Of a stretch of 32,895 nucleotides of DNA, positions 24,601 to 32,895 are shown piece after piece. This stretch comes from a virus. The stretch lies in IMG/VR virus record IMGVR_UViG_3300042197_001709, positions 1 to 32,895 of that record. The stretch is one strand, 5' to 3'. The notes beneath the pieces were generated by a model. It was not told the DNA's origin. It saw only the letters and a program-made list of their open reading frames with translations, and did not search any database. Made by a program: the position numbers and the translations under genes. Every line of letters begins with the position of its first letter. Position 1 is the stretch's first letter.

Positions 24601-27600
24601 CAACCTGTTTATTAGTCACAATAAAATTAAATGTTTGTGAATTGTTACTTGTTTGTATTGGTGTTGTGGTATAAAGTCCTGGCCCATTTGTTGTTCCAGA
24701 TATTTGACTTACAATTGTTGTGTTGATACTCAAATTAGAACCAGATAGTATAGTACCCGGTGTTATTTGATTTGATGACGTTGTAACAATTTGAACTTTA
24801 TCCCCTGTAACAAAATAAGTTCCTACTATACTTGAACTTTGTTTAAACACATTTTGTCCTTGAAAAAAGAAATTAAAGTCGTTGATTAGTTTTGGATAAA
24901 ATCCTGTATTAATTTGATTTAAAGTCGATAATAATATGTTTGTGTCTTTATCTAATACAATGTCATAATTTTGTCCGTCAACATTCACCTGATATGTGGT
25001 CGTAGTTGATGAAAATCCTGGATCATAATTTTGAATATAATCGGTGTTTTTCCATATCTCGTCTAAAAAATCAACTCCTGTAGATTTATATGATTTATAT
25101 CTATTCCATATAGATCCGTATTTTAAAACCCATGCATATGGTAAATTATGTATTGCCCCAAACTTTTTAAGTGATGGTAAAATATAACTTAAGTTGTTTA
25201 TAGAATTGTCAGGATTTAATTTTTTATATTTTTCTTTTAATGTTGCAAGAGGTAAGCTATTCAAAAAAAGATAAGCTGCAGCCCTGTATGGCGATTTTTC
25301 GGCTAAATTATACCTGAAGTTTGAAACTCCTTTTTGAATTGCGTTTGTAAAAAATGGTGTATTAAATATCGATGTAGTTTGTTCATTTGAAACATTTCCG
25401 CTATAATTTGTGTAATAAATAGACCCTTCTGTTGTGTATTGATCTTCGATACTTCTAGTATTATAAAACGTCGATAAGTTTTGTAAATTTAAAACTTGAT
25501 CGAATGTTTTTGTTTTATAATTGAAACTAGAGATTGGTGATATATCATCTTTATTACTTATTACTTTATTGTCAGTTCGATATTTTAAAGTGTCGCTGGT
25601 TTTAAATACATCAATTTTTGATTGTAATGAATTTCCATTTGCTAAATAATTTTTACACCAAGTTAAATCTGTAAGTGGATATAAATCTGAAAAATCAAAT
25701 TCTTCGTTTATTATATCACCACCAAAAAAAGATTCTACTGGTTGTGTTTTTTCTAATCCAAGTTTTGGTACCGTAATGTTGTCTTGTAAAAGTTCATATT
25801 TGAATAGTCCGTATGGAACAGTGGTGTCATTTTTTATGTATGGAGTGTTAATTATTCCTCTAATAAAGTTATTCCAAAGTTGACCTTCACCTGAATTTGA
25901 CATTGTTTTCAAATTCGATAAGTAATTTTGTGAGTCCAAATTAAACTCTTTTAATTTTTTTGATAAAAATGGGTTATCAGTACCAAGAGCCTCAAGTAGG
26001 TTATCAGTTTCTGATTCAATCACATAAGTTTGGATATTATTGGGTGGTATGGATGATCTATTAAATTTGGAATAATATGAATTCAATATTAATCTTTCGT
26101 ATATTTCATAAAAAAATTTTACTTCTTCTTTATTAGAAAACACATCATTTCCTATTGGAAATTCTATTGCATTAAAACTAAATCGTCTTGGTTGATTTTC
26201 ATCATTGTTTCCGTCACCGAAATCAAATGCCGGGCTTTGTCTTTCAACATAACCACGTAGAAATTCTTCAACAAATTGTACTTCGGGCCAGATTTCAGGG
26301 ACAAAAGCGTTTATTCTGTTTGCAAAAATATAATCTCCGGGATATTTTAATTCATATTTTTCTTTACCGTCAATTTGATTCTCAACTATTAATTGGGGCC
26401 AAGGATAAATTATTTGTTTAGTTTCGTTTGGTTTGTAGTCAACACTTTTTACGGTTGATGTTGAATCGAAAACGGCCTTGATTCTGTCTCTATTTTCTCT
26501 TTGCGACCAAGCCAATGAGTGAACATCATCCATAAGTCGATAAAAAGCTTCCCCTTGGGCAAAGAAAATTGCCAAAACATTTCTAATTGTTGGTTCAAAT
26601 CCTAAACCGTTATTTTTGTCTTTAAATTGTTGAATGATTTGATCAGTAAGATTTTGTTCAATTTCTTGTTTTTTTGTGATGAACTTTTCATCATTTTTTT
26701 TGATTATGTCTTGAAATGAATTTGTTCCTGTAAAATATACTAGTCCGGGATAATTTGTTAACTTATTTGATGTAAGTATTTCTTGTTGTAAAGTTTGTCT
26801 CGATGTATTATATTCTTTTGTACCGGTTTCTAATTGTTTTCCGGTTCTTTTGTATAAAGTTTCACCAATATTTATATCGGATATCGTGACCTTTTTAAAA
26901 AAAGTTTGTACTGTGACTGGTACATCTCCCAAATCTTTACCTACCGCCTTGTTTGATTTTAGTTCTGTTAAATATTTTTTAATGATTCCTTCTAATTCGG
27001 TAATAGCCTCATTTTGTTTTTGAATGTCACTAAATTCTGTTTTGAATTTATAAAGAATTGTTTTTTCTTCATTTCCTTGAATAAATATATTTTCATAGTC
27101 TAACCATTTTCGTGACCATATATTTGATGATGACGCCAAATAAATGTCCTTCGAAAACTCACCTAATTTTTCGGAGTATAGTTTTAGGTCGTTTAAAACA
27201 TCTAAATTTTTTTTTCTAAATGTGTTTTCTATATTAGTAATAAGTTGACCTAATCTTTTTTTTAATTCAAGTATTGTTATTTCTGGGAATGTCTCATCAA
27301 TTAATCCTTTAGCTTTATATTCTGAATAAAGTTCTTTCATTTTTTGATAACCTCCACTGGTATATCTTACTGACGTATTTGTTTTGTTGTTTACAGGACT
27401 ATTGTTTTTTGTTTGAGCTTCATCAATTTTTATTCTATACATTTGTGGTACAGCCATAATTTGACCCCAAGTAAGGTCGGCCATAACAGTGTATTTGTAT
27501 GTGTAAAATTTACATTGTATTCTAAAATTATGTGTGGATTGGTCAAAACTAGCATTGAATGTTTGTAACATTAATGGTATTCTAATCGCCTTTCCTAAAT

Positions 27601-28195
27601 ACCCTTTAATTGTAAGATAAAAAACCGGATAAGGTAAATTAAAAAAGGCGGCGTAAGGCGAATCGTTTCCTCCTTCAAATAAAGCCCTTCCTTTAACATC
27701 TTCCATTGTGATGTTTATTTCAGGTAAAAATTCGGTTCCATAACTTATGTTAATTTGATTTATACCTAAAAGACCATTATCTACAGTTCCTGGAAGTCCA
27801 TTTGAGTTTAATGTTTGATTTATAAAGTAATCTTCGCTTTTCTGACCATAAGAGACTCTATCTAGTCTTGGTTGATTTACTCCTTTACCTTGAATTGTAT
27901 TTTTTCCTGTAATTTCATCGGTATCGTTACTATCTAAAAAATCTTTAAATCCTGGATTTAAAAAATTAATTTTTCCAACCGATATTGTTTGTATTTGATT
28001 ATTTTGTGGGACACCTAAAGCTAACTTTGTTCTTGGTGTTACTGAACATTCCAAGTTAGCATAAAACACTAAATCCTCTTGATTTATTAATCGTTCTTTA
28101 ATAGTTCCATCTTCAGCAATTACTTTATTTGGATCAATTACTGAAATGTTTTGATAGTCAAATTCTACTAATATATTTTCAGAGTTATTTACCAT
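21689..28195 (-). CDS. Giant baseplate hub protein with C-terminal glucosaminidase-like domain (2168 aa)
   Basis: A 2168-aa protein. Residues about 1855-1920 (MQPTMYFNLRNVPMFSGPYM, then ITHVSHRISENGFDTTIEGQ) resemble the final domain of gp27/gpD-type tail hub proteins, whose usual form is 'f.GpY.I..v.H.i...gf.T...g.r'. A short coiled coil (KERLEEQDKEIEKQNN) and an Asn/Thr-rich linker follow. The last 200 residues look like a peptidoglycan hydrolase of the glucosaminidase/lysozyme superfamily: STLSIESANG with candidate catalytic E2026, KGYDHNYGGVTL, and YASFDSFEKFIEFFISKLSG. In T4, hub gp27 and tail lysozyme gp5 are separate; here hub and hydrolase appear fused. The first 1850 residues have no motif I recognise. 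Its start overlaps the gp53 stop by 11 bases. It should pierce and digest cell wall during infection. Confidence 0.85.
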   Translation of the reverse strand: MVNNSENILVEFDYQNISVIDPNKVIAEDGTIKERLINQEDLVFYANLECSVTPRTKLALGVPQNNQIQTISVGKINFLNPGFKDFLDSNDTDEITGKNTIQGKGVNQPRLDRVSYGQKSEDYFINQTLNSNGLPGTVDNGLLGINQINISYGTEFLPEINITMEDVKGRALFEGGNDSPYAAFFNLPYPVFYLTIKGYLGKAIRIPLMLQTFNASFDQSTHNFRIQCKFYTYKYTVMADLTWGQIMAVPQMYRIKIDEAQTKNNSPVNNKTNTSVRYTSGGYQKMKELYSEYKAKGLIDETFPEITILELKKRLGQLITNIENTFRKKNLDVLNDLKLYSEKLGEFSKDIYLASSSNIWSRKWLDYENIFIQGNEEKTILYKFKTEFSDIQKQNEAITELEGIIKKYLTELKSNKAVGKDLGDVPVTVQTFFKKVTISDINIGETLYKRTGKQLETGTKEYNTSRQTLQQEILTSNKLTNYPGLVYFTGTNSFQDIIKKNDEKFITKKQEIEQNLTDQIIQQFKDKNNGLGFEPTIRNVLAIFFAQGEAFYRLMDDVHSLAWSQRENRDRIKAVFDSTSTVKSVDYKPNETKQIIYPWPQLIVENQIDGKEKYELKYPGDYIFANRINAFVPEIWPEVQFVEEFLRGYVERQSPAFDFGDGNNDENQPRRFSFNAIEFPIGNDVFSNKEEVKFFYEIYERLILNSYYSKFNRSSIPPNNIQTYVIESETDNLLEALGTDNPFLSKKLKEFNLDSQNYLSNLKTMSNSGEGQLWNNFIRGIINTPYIKNDTTVPYGLFKYELLQDNITVPKLGLEKTQPVESFFGGDIINEEFDFSDLYPLTDLTWCKNYLANGNSLQSKIDVFKTSDTLKYRTDNKVISNKDDISPISSFNYKTKTFDQVLNLQNLSTFYNTRSIEDQYTTEGSIYYTNYSGNVSNEQTTSIFNTPFFTNAIQKGVSNFRYNLAEKSPYRAAAYLFLNSLPLATLKEKYKKLNPDNSINNLSYILPSLKKFGAIHNLPYAWVLKYGSIWNRYKSYKSTGVDFLDEIWKNTDYIQNYDPGFSSTTTTYQVNVDGQNYDIVLDKDTNILLSTLNQINTGFYPKLINDFNFFFQGQNVFKQSSSIVGTYFVTGDKVQIVTTSSNQITPGTILSGSNLSINTTIVSQISGTTNGPGLYTTTPIQTSNNSQTFNFIVTNKQVGGITSSNIQNELNKNFKMVLSNQGLISKPFGFDLLNPLRNLTVYPWSCFVVTNDNQSVYAMPSFGSSINQANQECFNVIGNQTINLKNNPALHNGSGRLFWKAPQYGYFDVNLLSKPKPDEYTKQILNNTELQENFSLHGDSSKYSKIDELFTALSPEVLDMFEIHFLNFSKSIYDFETILPSKTQDDKIVTRNENFQGLMREMFLVQKPINLSGTTLINKITEDQKNNIQKLIDEFMNYKVTLKIGNPSNFDKKLFYSFSTKDLTDKYSWTTYKQDTPNALPTSGGSITLLASKTQYPQTWASLETYVGFSEIPQLKYTDNGSYITDFFVDMNMAFTVDNIKRFSPIIKLYAQSKLSDSSLNQTKFYSSMNTYIDSSDKYVNLLLNDILTKVRAKLGNVNVTNENTGVKYAEFEGEQTRLEIWETFKAMNDKWISGGDFKTKTLFEDVLLVDRASRDIGQKIYVDIFKMKDLIEYMDYGNTMLGIIETIFRDNRFTSFILPSYANFYNVQEVSKNPTPRPEGTLDFANNLFGTFLNVDYRETTAKYLAIYSYVPSTHLAMNENVDYRYRDDAFDLRRASDNPLLENQEGKNNWDKSNKVVGFNVDFGPQNQQIFKSLDIAQDPGKPTAESEQMLTQMANLYRNRSGASQSASLYNVYKNRSYKCTIDMMGNALMQPTMYFNLRNVPMFSGPYMITHVSHRISENGFDTTIEGQRQPFYSIPAIDTLLQSLTTKILDSIKERLEEQDKEIEKQNNVLAQKSAVINRANSNTIQPTNNQNCSSNLNKTFETFTNTTPQQTTITFDKAFDEITKQVDKQNIGTANKAKMFDFIVSTLSIESANGTSFKGYDHNYGGVTLDINPWGGSQTYMNKKYFCADYGQKKNVPYASFDSFEKFIEFFISKLSGKIIAVQFYKYDDGSYKEKLARANVLLWPTTLEDKIWNDLLDPDKKKIEEKLNIAMGYYVSKYKNN

Positions 28196-28508
28196 AGTAT
28201 AAGAAATGATTTTCCAGGGTGCCTTTATAGTCTTGTAATGAACTTACAAGAGGAAATGGAATTGTCAAGACTGCCCCGTCAGGTATGTTTGCTTCAAGTC
28301 CTGTGTAACCAGGATTTGCCTGTAAAATTAACCAACCAAAAAAAGGACTACCATAGTATTGTTGTGAAACTTTGTCCAGTCTTGATTGTCCAAATCTAAA
28401 TATATATTTTTTGTCTGAAGGTTTAGCCGGTAAGCTAATGTATGGAACAACTTGTTGTATCCCGTTTTCAAGAAACATACCATATCTATTATAATATTGA
28501 AGTGCCAT
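28185..28508 (-). CDS. 53: Small baseplate protein with LysM-like fold, gp53-type
   Basis: A 107-aa protein. The central part DKVSQQYYGSPFFGWLILQA followed by NP, then IPDGAVLTIPFP, is the LysM-like pattern of T4 gp53 and of the small LysM tail proteins of contractile systems (D-x-I/V-A-x-x-Y-Y-G-x-x-x-x-W-x-I-x-x-A-N-P). T4 gp53 (196 aa) clamps the wedge to the hub; this is a shorter form that is almost only the LysM-like core. It starts at ATG 28506-28508, five bases after the stop of the large OmpA-domain gene, and overlaps the hub gene by 11 bases, so the three are one translational unit. Confidence 0.85.
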   Translation of the reverse strand: MALQYYNRYGMFLENGIQQVVPYISLPAKPSDKKYIFRFGQSRLDKVSQQYYGSPFFGWLILQANPGYTGLEANIPDGAVLTIPFPLVSSLQDYKGTLENHFLYYGK

Positions 28509-28513
28509 ATATT

Positions 28514-31500
28514 TTATAAAAATGTTACTTTACCATTAAAGGTTTTTTTATTGTTGTTTGTATTAAATGTCGAATAAGTCTTTTTCAATAGTTTTCTATT
28601 ATCTTTCGTAGTACTATTTTCTTCGGTTGTATAATATAATTTAGAGTCAAACGTTTCATTTTTATATTTTTTGAATTTTTCGTACTCTGGTGTTTTTTCA
28701 TACTTATCAAAAATTTCTTTTTCTAATTTATATTCTCTGTTAAAATTAATTTTCAATTGTTCGCAAGTTGCTTTAATTAAGTTAACAAGATCTGTATTTC
28801 CTTCAACTTTTTCAGTTAATAACTTATCCACAAAAGAATTATATTTATCATCGTTTGTAAATGTTTGTGACATTGTCATAAAAAATCTTCTTGATGGGTC
28901 ATCTTGATAAAATAAAGTTGTTTGAGGCTGGAATGAAATCCCTTGATCTAATAAAATATCAGGATACAATATTTTATTTTCCAATATACTTTTATTATAT
29001 AGTGTTATAGCGCTTGCGGTTTCTCCTGGGTATATTCTTATCATGTTTTCAAAAACATTTGTTGATCCAGGAATGAGTTCCAAATTATAAACAACATATT
29101 CACCAGTTTCTTTCTTATAACCATCAACTTTATTTATAACCAAATCCAATTCTTTAAATGTTTGTATATAATCTTCTTGATATTTTACCATTTCATTTAT
29201 TGGTCCAGTAACCGCCTGATCTATTTCAGATTCTTGATTTAAAATTATATCAAACAATACGTTTTGGACATCACGTTTTGTAGATTTTGACCATTCATTA
29301 TTACTATTTTCAATTGCCTTTATTATTGGATTGTCTTTGTTTGTTACGTCCTTTAAAGCTTCTTTAAATAATTTTCTTATACTTCCTTGATAATCGTCTG
29401 GTTTTCCAATAATTTCTATTTTATCAGCGTTAGTTTGATTATCATTAAGTTCTCCATCTTTATAGTTTCTTTTATCAAGAACCAATTGAGTCATTGGGTA
29501 ATTAGTAACCTCATACAATTTTTTAATTTGATTAAACATTGTTGTGAAATAATTGTTTGTCTTTGTTGAAAGTTCTTCAAATATTCCATTAAATTCTGTT
29601 TCTCCGGTTAATATTTTACCATCATCATAATACTCCGTTGTTAAAATGTTACCAATTGTTGATCCTCCTTTTTCTCCAGCTTCTTGGTTGTTTATTGGTG
29701 CCGGGTTTGATATACCATTATTTGTTTTACCAAACAATTTAGATACCATTTCTTCATCTCTTTCTTTTGTACTTTCAGTTGCAACCGCTCTTTCGTCGTA
29801 AATTTCTGTATTTGCGTAGTAGTTAAATGACAATGCATTTTGGAGTTGTGATACGGGTCCTGCTAAACCATGACCACCTATAAAATCAAAACCTAATGTA
29901 ATTTTTGCCAACATTGGTTGGACTCCAATTCCTTCTGGATTAATATCATATAATAAAGGCTCATAACTTATAGATAACTGATTTGGTACTATTTTAGTAT
30001 GATAAAAGTCGCCAACTCTTAAAACAAGAATTGGTGGTGTACCAAATGATGTATTTCTAGCGTCATTATATTTTGGTTTACCATCAACGCCAATTACTGG
30101 TATTGTTTGCCCTGGCCTAACACATTGATTCAAAAATGTTAGTCTTGCGTTTAATCCTTCTGGTGTTATTGAATGGAAAGTTGGGTTAAAATATTTAACT
30201 TTATCTTTAATACTTGCATAAACAGTTGGGTTCGTTTCTTTTATAACTTCAAAATAATCACATTCAGAAAAAAGTTTTCGTAGTATTTTTTTTGATATTC
30301 CTTCTTTAATTGTTTTTTTTATATCAATTACCGGATCTGGATCTGGATCTGGATTTGGTTCTGGGGAACAACCAGCGTCAATACAGGCCTGTTCTGTGTC
30401 AAATGTACCTTTTGCAGACTGTTGGCATTTACCGTCAATACACTCATACTTGGTGGATATCTGTCCACAATTTTTATCACACTCCTCTTGAGTGGTATAA
30501 TCACCAGTTCCGTCAGCAACTTTTTGACATTGACCTGGAGTTACACATTTGAAATTTTTTAATTGTTCGTTTCTTTTACACCCTCCTTGTTCTGGTGGTG
30601 CGTTTTCGCATTCACTTTTACTTTTAAAAGTTCCATTTTTGCTATCCTGAACACACTTACCATCATTATTATCACCACATTTCCATTTTGGTTCTTTAGC
30701 ATTTGATAGTCTAATTTTTGCAAATGCAACTCTTCTACATGCCATTGCTGGTATACTATACCATTGCGAATTATTTGTTACTTTATTTAATTTCACATCA
30801 ACAATGTCTTTAGTGCATTCAATCGGGCTAGACAAACTGTAATTTTGATCTACTGATTCGACTTGAGTATTTCCTTCTGAAGAAACTAAATCTCCATATT
30901 TTGGTATAACGGCCTTCTCACCATCCGCTCTGAATGTGATAATAAGTTTAGCTTCATCTCTCCATTGTTTGACAGTTTTATCACCAATTTTTTGTGTATT
31001 CAACCAATTTTCTACAGTGCTATTTCTTCTTTTAGATAAGTTTACGTTGTAATTTACTTTTGCCGGTGCAGACGCAGAACCTATCATTTCAAGTGTGACT
31101 GTGGCTTCTAAATCGACAAGAGCCTTTTTAAGTACTTTAGGTATAAAATCATTTTGTATTGTTACAAAATTACCAATGATAACATCATCAAAAAATTCGC
31201 TAATACCGTCACTTGTAAATTTTTCATTACCAACGGCAACTTCAAGAGGTGCGGCAGTGCTTTCATATATCGACCTTCTACCGAGATATTGCGAATACCA
31301 TTCTGTAAATGGACTTGGTACCGACGTTAAATTCGAAGATTCGCCAATTGGATAGTCGTTATCAAAATAAAATCCAAAACCAATATATGAATTTAATTCA
31401 CCTTCTAATGACGTAATACTTAAATCAGACTCATTTGTAGTGTTATTACCTTGGTTTCCTGATCCATTTCCATTTCCATTACCTGTATTTGAGTTATTTT

Positions 31501-32895
31501 CTGTTGTGTTTGCTCCACCTTGTGATGGTGTTTGAAAAACTCCTAGGTCATTTAAAATTGCCGAAGTTTCTTCTTGTGATAAATTTGGATTTTGTAAAAG
31601 TTCTTGATAGGTGTAAAGTTCGCTTTGAGATAACTGATTATATTTTAATCCCAAGGTATATAAGTCATACTTAATACATCCCGCAAAAAATGAGTCCATA
31701 ATTGAGTCAACTTGTTCTTGAGACATATTTGCCAATTGTTTTTCTATGATTGTATTCATAGCCGCAGGATGGTCAACGACAACAGTCCAATTTAAACTTC
31801 CGGATCTATTTGTGTTTTTATATGTAAAAATTGGTTCAGGTCTTCCAAGAAAAGAAGTTGAATTCCAAGAAGCTGTTGATGAATCACTAAACTTTAAATC
31901 ATATGGTGGAAACCACATAATTCTACCTCCATTTGGTCCTTTTTCACATGCCGGTAAATCATCATACGTATATCCTGGTTCACTAGACGTTCTCCAAGCA
32001 AGATTTTCTAATGAAAACATATATTTTTTTACTTTCCCATCAATAATATTAGTTGATCCTGGGTTTCTTAAGGGTGCAATATTTAAATTGTATGTATTAT
32101 CAAAAATAGAATAACTAAACTTCCTACCTGATGTTGTTATTCCATCCGTTTTTTGTAAATCAGCATATGTTAGGTAAGGTGTGTCTTTTTGAAAAACTCT
32201 ACAATATTCCGCACCTACTTCAGTTCCATCAATACTCATTGTTTCAGAGTTTGTAATACTGTCGTAATATGCAACTACTCTGGATCCTTTTGTTAGTTCT
32301 TTATATCCGTCGTTGAAAACTTTGGAGACTTGATTAATTGCATTTCCAACATGTTGTAGTCGTTTTGCTCCTGTTACATTATCCGCAGATTGAATTAATC
32401 TTTGTGTGTTGTCCAATATTGACCCACCTTTGAACTCAAATTGCGTTGAGTCTGTATCTTCGTTAAACTCTCCTGAAACAACATCGTATTCGGCATCTTG
32501 TGGTTTTACAATATCTCCACCTGGCTTAACTTTGAATCCTAAATTATCTTTATACTTTGGTGACAACCATACAAATTGTCCGGCAATTCCACCTAAATTT
32601 GTGTAAGATTTACCCGCCAGACCAAATTTGATTTTGTCAATATTTCCTTCGTAAAGTTGAGCAAGTTCATTTGGACCATAGACAGGTGATGGTTGTTGTT
32701 TACCAAATCTATCAACAGGTATTTGATTGTCTGGAGTGTTGATTGTCGATGGTTCAGATTGATCACTACCTACATAGTAACCACCACCTTGCGTTGTATT
32801 GTTACCAAGTAAATTATTGATTGCTGTTGTTACACCTAACAATAATCCTTTTTCATATTTAGGACGATAAACATTATAATCTAAACTTTTAAATA
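28514..32895 (-). CDS. Giant baseplate/tail protein with OmpA-like domain and Cys-rich repeats, 5' end cut by window edge
   Basis: The frame is open to the right edge. The codons before the first possible start (TTG 32840-32842) read FKSLDYNVYRPKYEKGLL without a stop, so the true start is outside the window. Residues below are counted from that TTG. Residues 280-360 hold FLGRPEPIFTYKNTNRSGSL, NWTVVVDHP, as in other large T4-like baseplate proteins. Residues 437-475 are an Asn/Gly-rich linker. Residues 487-712 resemble the OmpA C-terminal domain: FYFDND, LEMIGSASAP, YNVNLSKRRNSTVENWL, ACRRVAFAKI. Residues 721-825 are three cysteine-rich repeats, then a Pro-Asp linker. The rest includes LRVGDFYHTKIVPNQLSISY and FDFIGGHGLAGPVSQLQNAL, like tube- or hub-binding proteins of contractile systems. 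It precedes gp53 by five bases. Role inferred: baseplate protein that engages the host cell wall. Confidence 0.87.
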   Translation of the reverse strand, partial: FKSLDYNVYRPKYEKGLLLGVTTAINNLLGNNTTQGGGYYVGSDQSEPSTINTPDNQIPVDRFGKQQPSPVYGPNELAQLYEGNIDKIKFGLAGKSYTNLGGIAGQFVWLSPKYKDNLGFKVKPGGDIVKPQDAEYDVVSGEFNEDTDSTQFEFKGGSILDNTQRLIQSADNVTGAKRLQHVGNAINQVSKVFNDGYKELTKGSRVVAYYDSITNSETMSIDGTEVGAEYCRVFQKDTPYLTYADLQKTDGITTSGRKFSYSIFDNTYNLNIAPLRNPGSTNIIDGKVKKYMFSLENLAWRTSSEPGYTYDDLPACEKGPNGGRIMWFPPYDLKFSDSSTASWNSTSFLGRPEPIFTYKNTNRSGSLNWTVVVDHPAAMNTIIEKQLANMSQEQVDSIMDSFFAGCIKYDLYTLGLKYNQLSQSELYTYQELLQNPNLSQEETSAILNDLGVFQTPSQGGANTTENNSNTGNGNGNGSGNQGNNTTNESDLSITSLEGELNSYIGFGFYFDNDYPIGESSNLTSVPSPFTEWYSQYLGRRSIYESTAAPLEVAVGNEKFTSDGISEFFDDVIIGNFVTIQNDFIPKVLKKALVDLEATVTLEMIGSASAPAKVNYNVNLSKRRNSTVENWLNTQKIGDKTVKQWRDEAKLIITFRADGEKAVIPKYGDLVSSEGNTQVESVDQNYSLSSPIECTKDIVDVKLNKVTNNSQWYSIPAMACRRVAFAKIRLSNAKEPKWKCGDNNDGKCVQDSKNGTFKSKSECENAPPEQGGCKRNEQLKNFKCVTPGQCQKVADGTGDYTTQEECDKNCGQISTKYECIDGKCQQSAKGTFDTEQACIDAGCSPEPNPDPDPDPVIDIKKTIKEGISKKILRKLFSECDYFEVIKETNPTVYASIKDKVKYFNPTFHSITPEGLNARLTFLNQCVRPGQTIPVIGVDGKPKYNDARNTSFGTPPILVLRVGDFYHTKIVPNQLSISYEPLLYDINPEGIGVQPMLAKITLGFDFIGGHGLAGPVSQLQNALSFNYYANTEIYDERAVATESTKERDEEMVSKLFGKTNNGISNPAPINNQEAGEKGGSTIGNILTTEYYDDGKILTGETEFNGIFEELSTKTNNYFTTMFNQIKKLYEVTNYPMTQLVLDKRNYKDGELNDNQTNADKIEIIGKPDDYQGSIRKLFKEALKDVTNKDNPIIKAIENSNNEWSKSTKRDVQNVLFDIILNQESEIDQAVTGPINEMVKYQEDYIQTFKELDLVINKVDGYKKETGEYVVYNLELIPGSTNVFENMIRIYPGETASAITLYNKSILENKILYPDILLDQGISFQPQTTLFYQDDPSRRFFMTMSQTFTNDDKYNSFVDKLLTEKVEGNTDLVNLIKATCEQLKINFNREYKLEKEIFDKYEKTPEYEKFKKYKNETFDSKLYYTTEENSTTKDNRKLLKKTYSTFNTNNNKKTFNGKVTFL
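30333..30356. repeat. Hexamer tandem repeat (GGATCT x3 + GGATTT) encoding a Pro-Asp linker
   Basis: Four tandem copies of a hexamer, the last with one change, inside the large OmpA-domain gene. On the coding strand they encode alternating Asp and Pro within PEPNPDPDPDPVID, a stiff spacer between the cysteine-rich repeats and the C-terminal part. Such repeats can change length by slippage in whole-codon steps. Confidence 0.85.
30368..30682 (-). repeat. Three tandem cysteine-rich protein repeats inside the large baseplate gene
   Basis: Residues 721-825 (counted from TTG 32842) contain three degenerate repeats of 27-36 residues, each with four cysteines: C722/C730/C745/C755, C766/C772/C788/C792 and C801/C806/C820/C825. 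The pattern is C-x(4-7)-C-x(13-15)-C-x(3-9)-C with a G-[TD]-[FY]-x-[ST/K] step before the third cysteine (NGTFKSKSEC, TGDYTTQEEC, KGTFDTEQAC). The even number of cysteines suggests small disulfide-bonded knots. Confidence 0.8.

Noticed and set aside
30328-30519. Open frame of 63 codons on the minus strand inside the OmpA-domain gene
   Set aside because: It overlaps the cysteine-rich repeat region in another frame; the main frame has clear domain structure and this one has repeat-derived Gln/Ile at its end.
31746-32114. Plus-strand open frame of 122 codons
   Set aside because: It is antisense to the FLGRPEPIFTYKN region of a well-supported gene, has no leader signal, and no plus-strand gene is supported anywhere in the window.
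32840-32842. TTG as the true start of the large OmpA-domain protein
   Set aside because: The frame continues without a stop to the window edge and the upstream codons read as protein (NVYRPKYEKGLL), so the start is outside.
1-32895. T4-type late promoters (TATAAATA), tRNAs, CRISPR arrays, IS elements, integrase or att sites
   Set aside because: I found no exact coding-strand TATAAATA in the gene gaps I read, all gaps are too short for tRNAs or arrays, and no transposase- or integrase-like protein is present.

Overview
The window is a continuous stretch of an AT-rich genome of a large contractile-tailed phage related to T4. Every gene I can support lies on the minus strand, so transcription runs from high to low coordinates. 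The recognisable T4-type set is gp53, gp25 and gp6 baseplate proteins, gp32-like ssDNA-binding protein, UvsX recombinase, RNase H/FEN-type exonuclease, gp41-type helicase and a class Ia ribonucleotide reductase. A Bacteroidota host is likely but inferred. Start codons have A/T-rich leaders with almost no Shine-Dalgarno sequences, the gp32 promoter fits a TTTG / TAnnTTT pattern, and the gp32-like protein ends in a bacterial-SSB-style tip. There are no tRNAs, rRNAs, CRISPR arrays or IS elements, and no gene-free gap longer than about 150 bases.

Layout in the direction of transcription. (1) 32895-20759, structural block: a very large baseplate/tail protein cut by the window edge, which carries an OmpA-like domain and a cysteine-rich triple repeat; a small LysM-like gp53; a 2168-aa baseplate hub protein with a putative glucosaminidase at its C-terminus; and two small proteins of unknown function. 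A strong terminator closes the block. (2) 20712-19786: a stand-alone gp32-like gene with its own promoter and a terminator. (3) 19733-10719, replication and nucleotide block: glycosyltransferase, small coiled-coil protein, UvsX, a ribbon-helix-helix protein plus HNH endonuclease cassette, FEN-type exonuclease, an unknown 149-aa protein, gp41-type helicase, NrdB and NrdA, then a terminator. (4) 10648-10139: one gene isolated between two terminators, probably starting at an ATT codon. (5) 10053-1: gp25, gp6, a 1785-aa protein with a carboxypeptidase-regulatory-like N-terminal domain and an internal membrane segment, a 599-aa protein, and a gene cut by the left edge.

The replication and dNTP-supply genes therefore sit inside what would otherwise be one baseplate locus. 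Together the structural genes would build a baseplate that carries several cell-wall-directed modules (LysM-like, OmpA-like, glucosaminidase). The central genes would recombine, unwind, protect and process phage DNA and make its dNTPs. The most notable points are the domain make-up of the baseplate proteins, a gp32-like protein without its zinc site but with an SSB-like tip, a glycosyltransferase whose start codon directly follows a terminator, an overlapping RHH-HNH cassette, and an apparent ATT-started gene.
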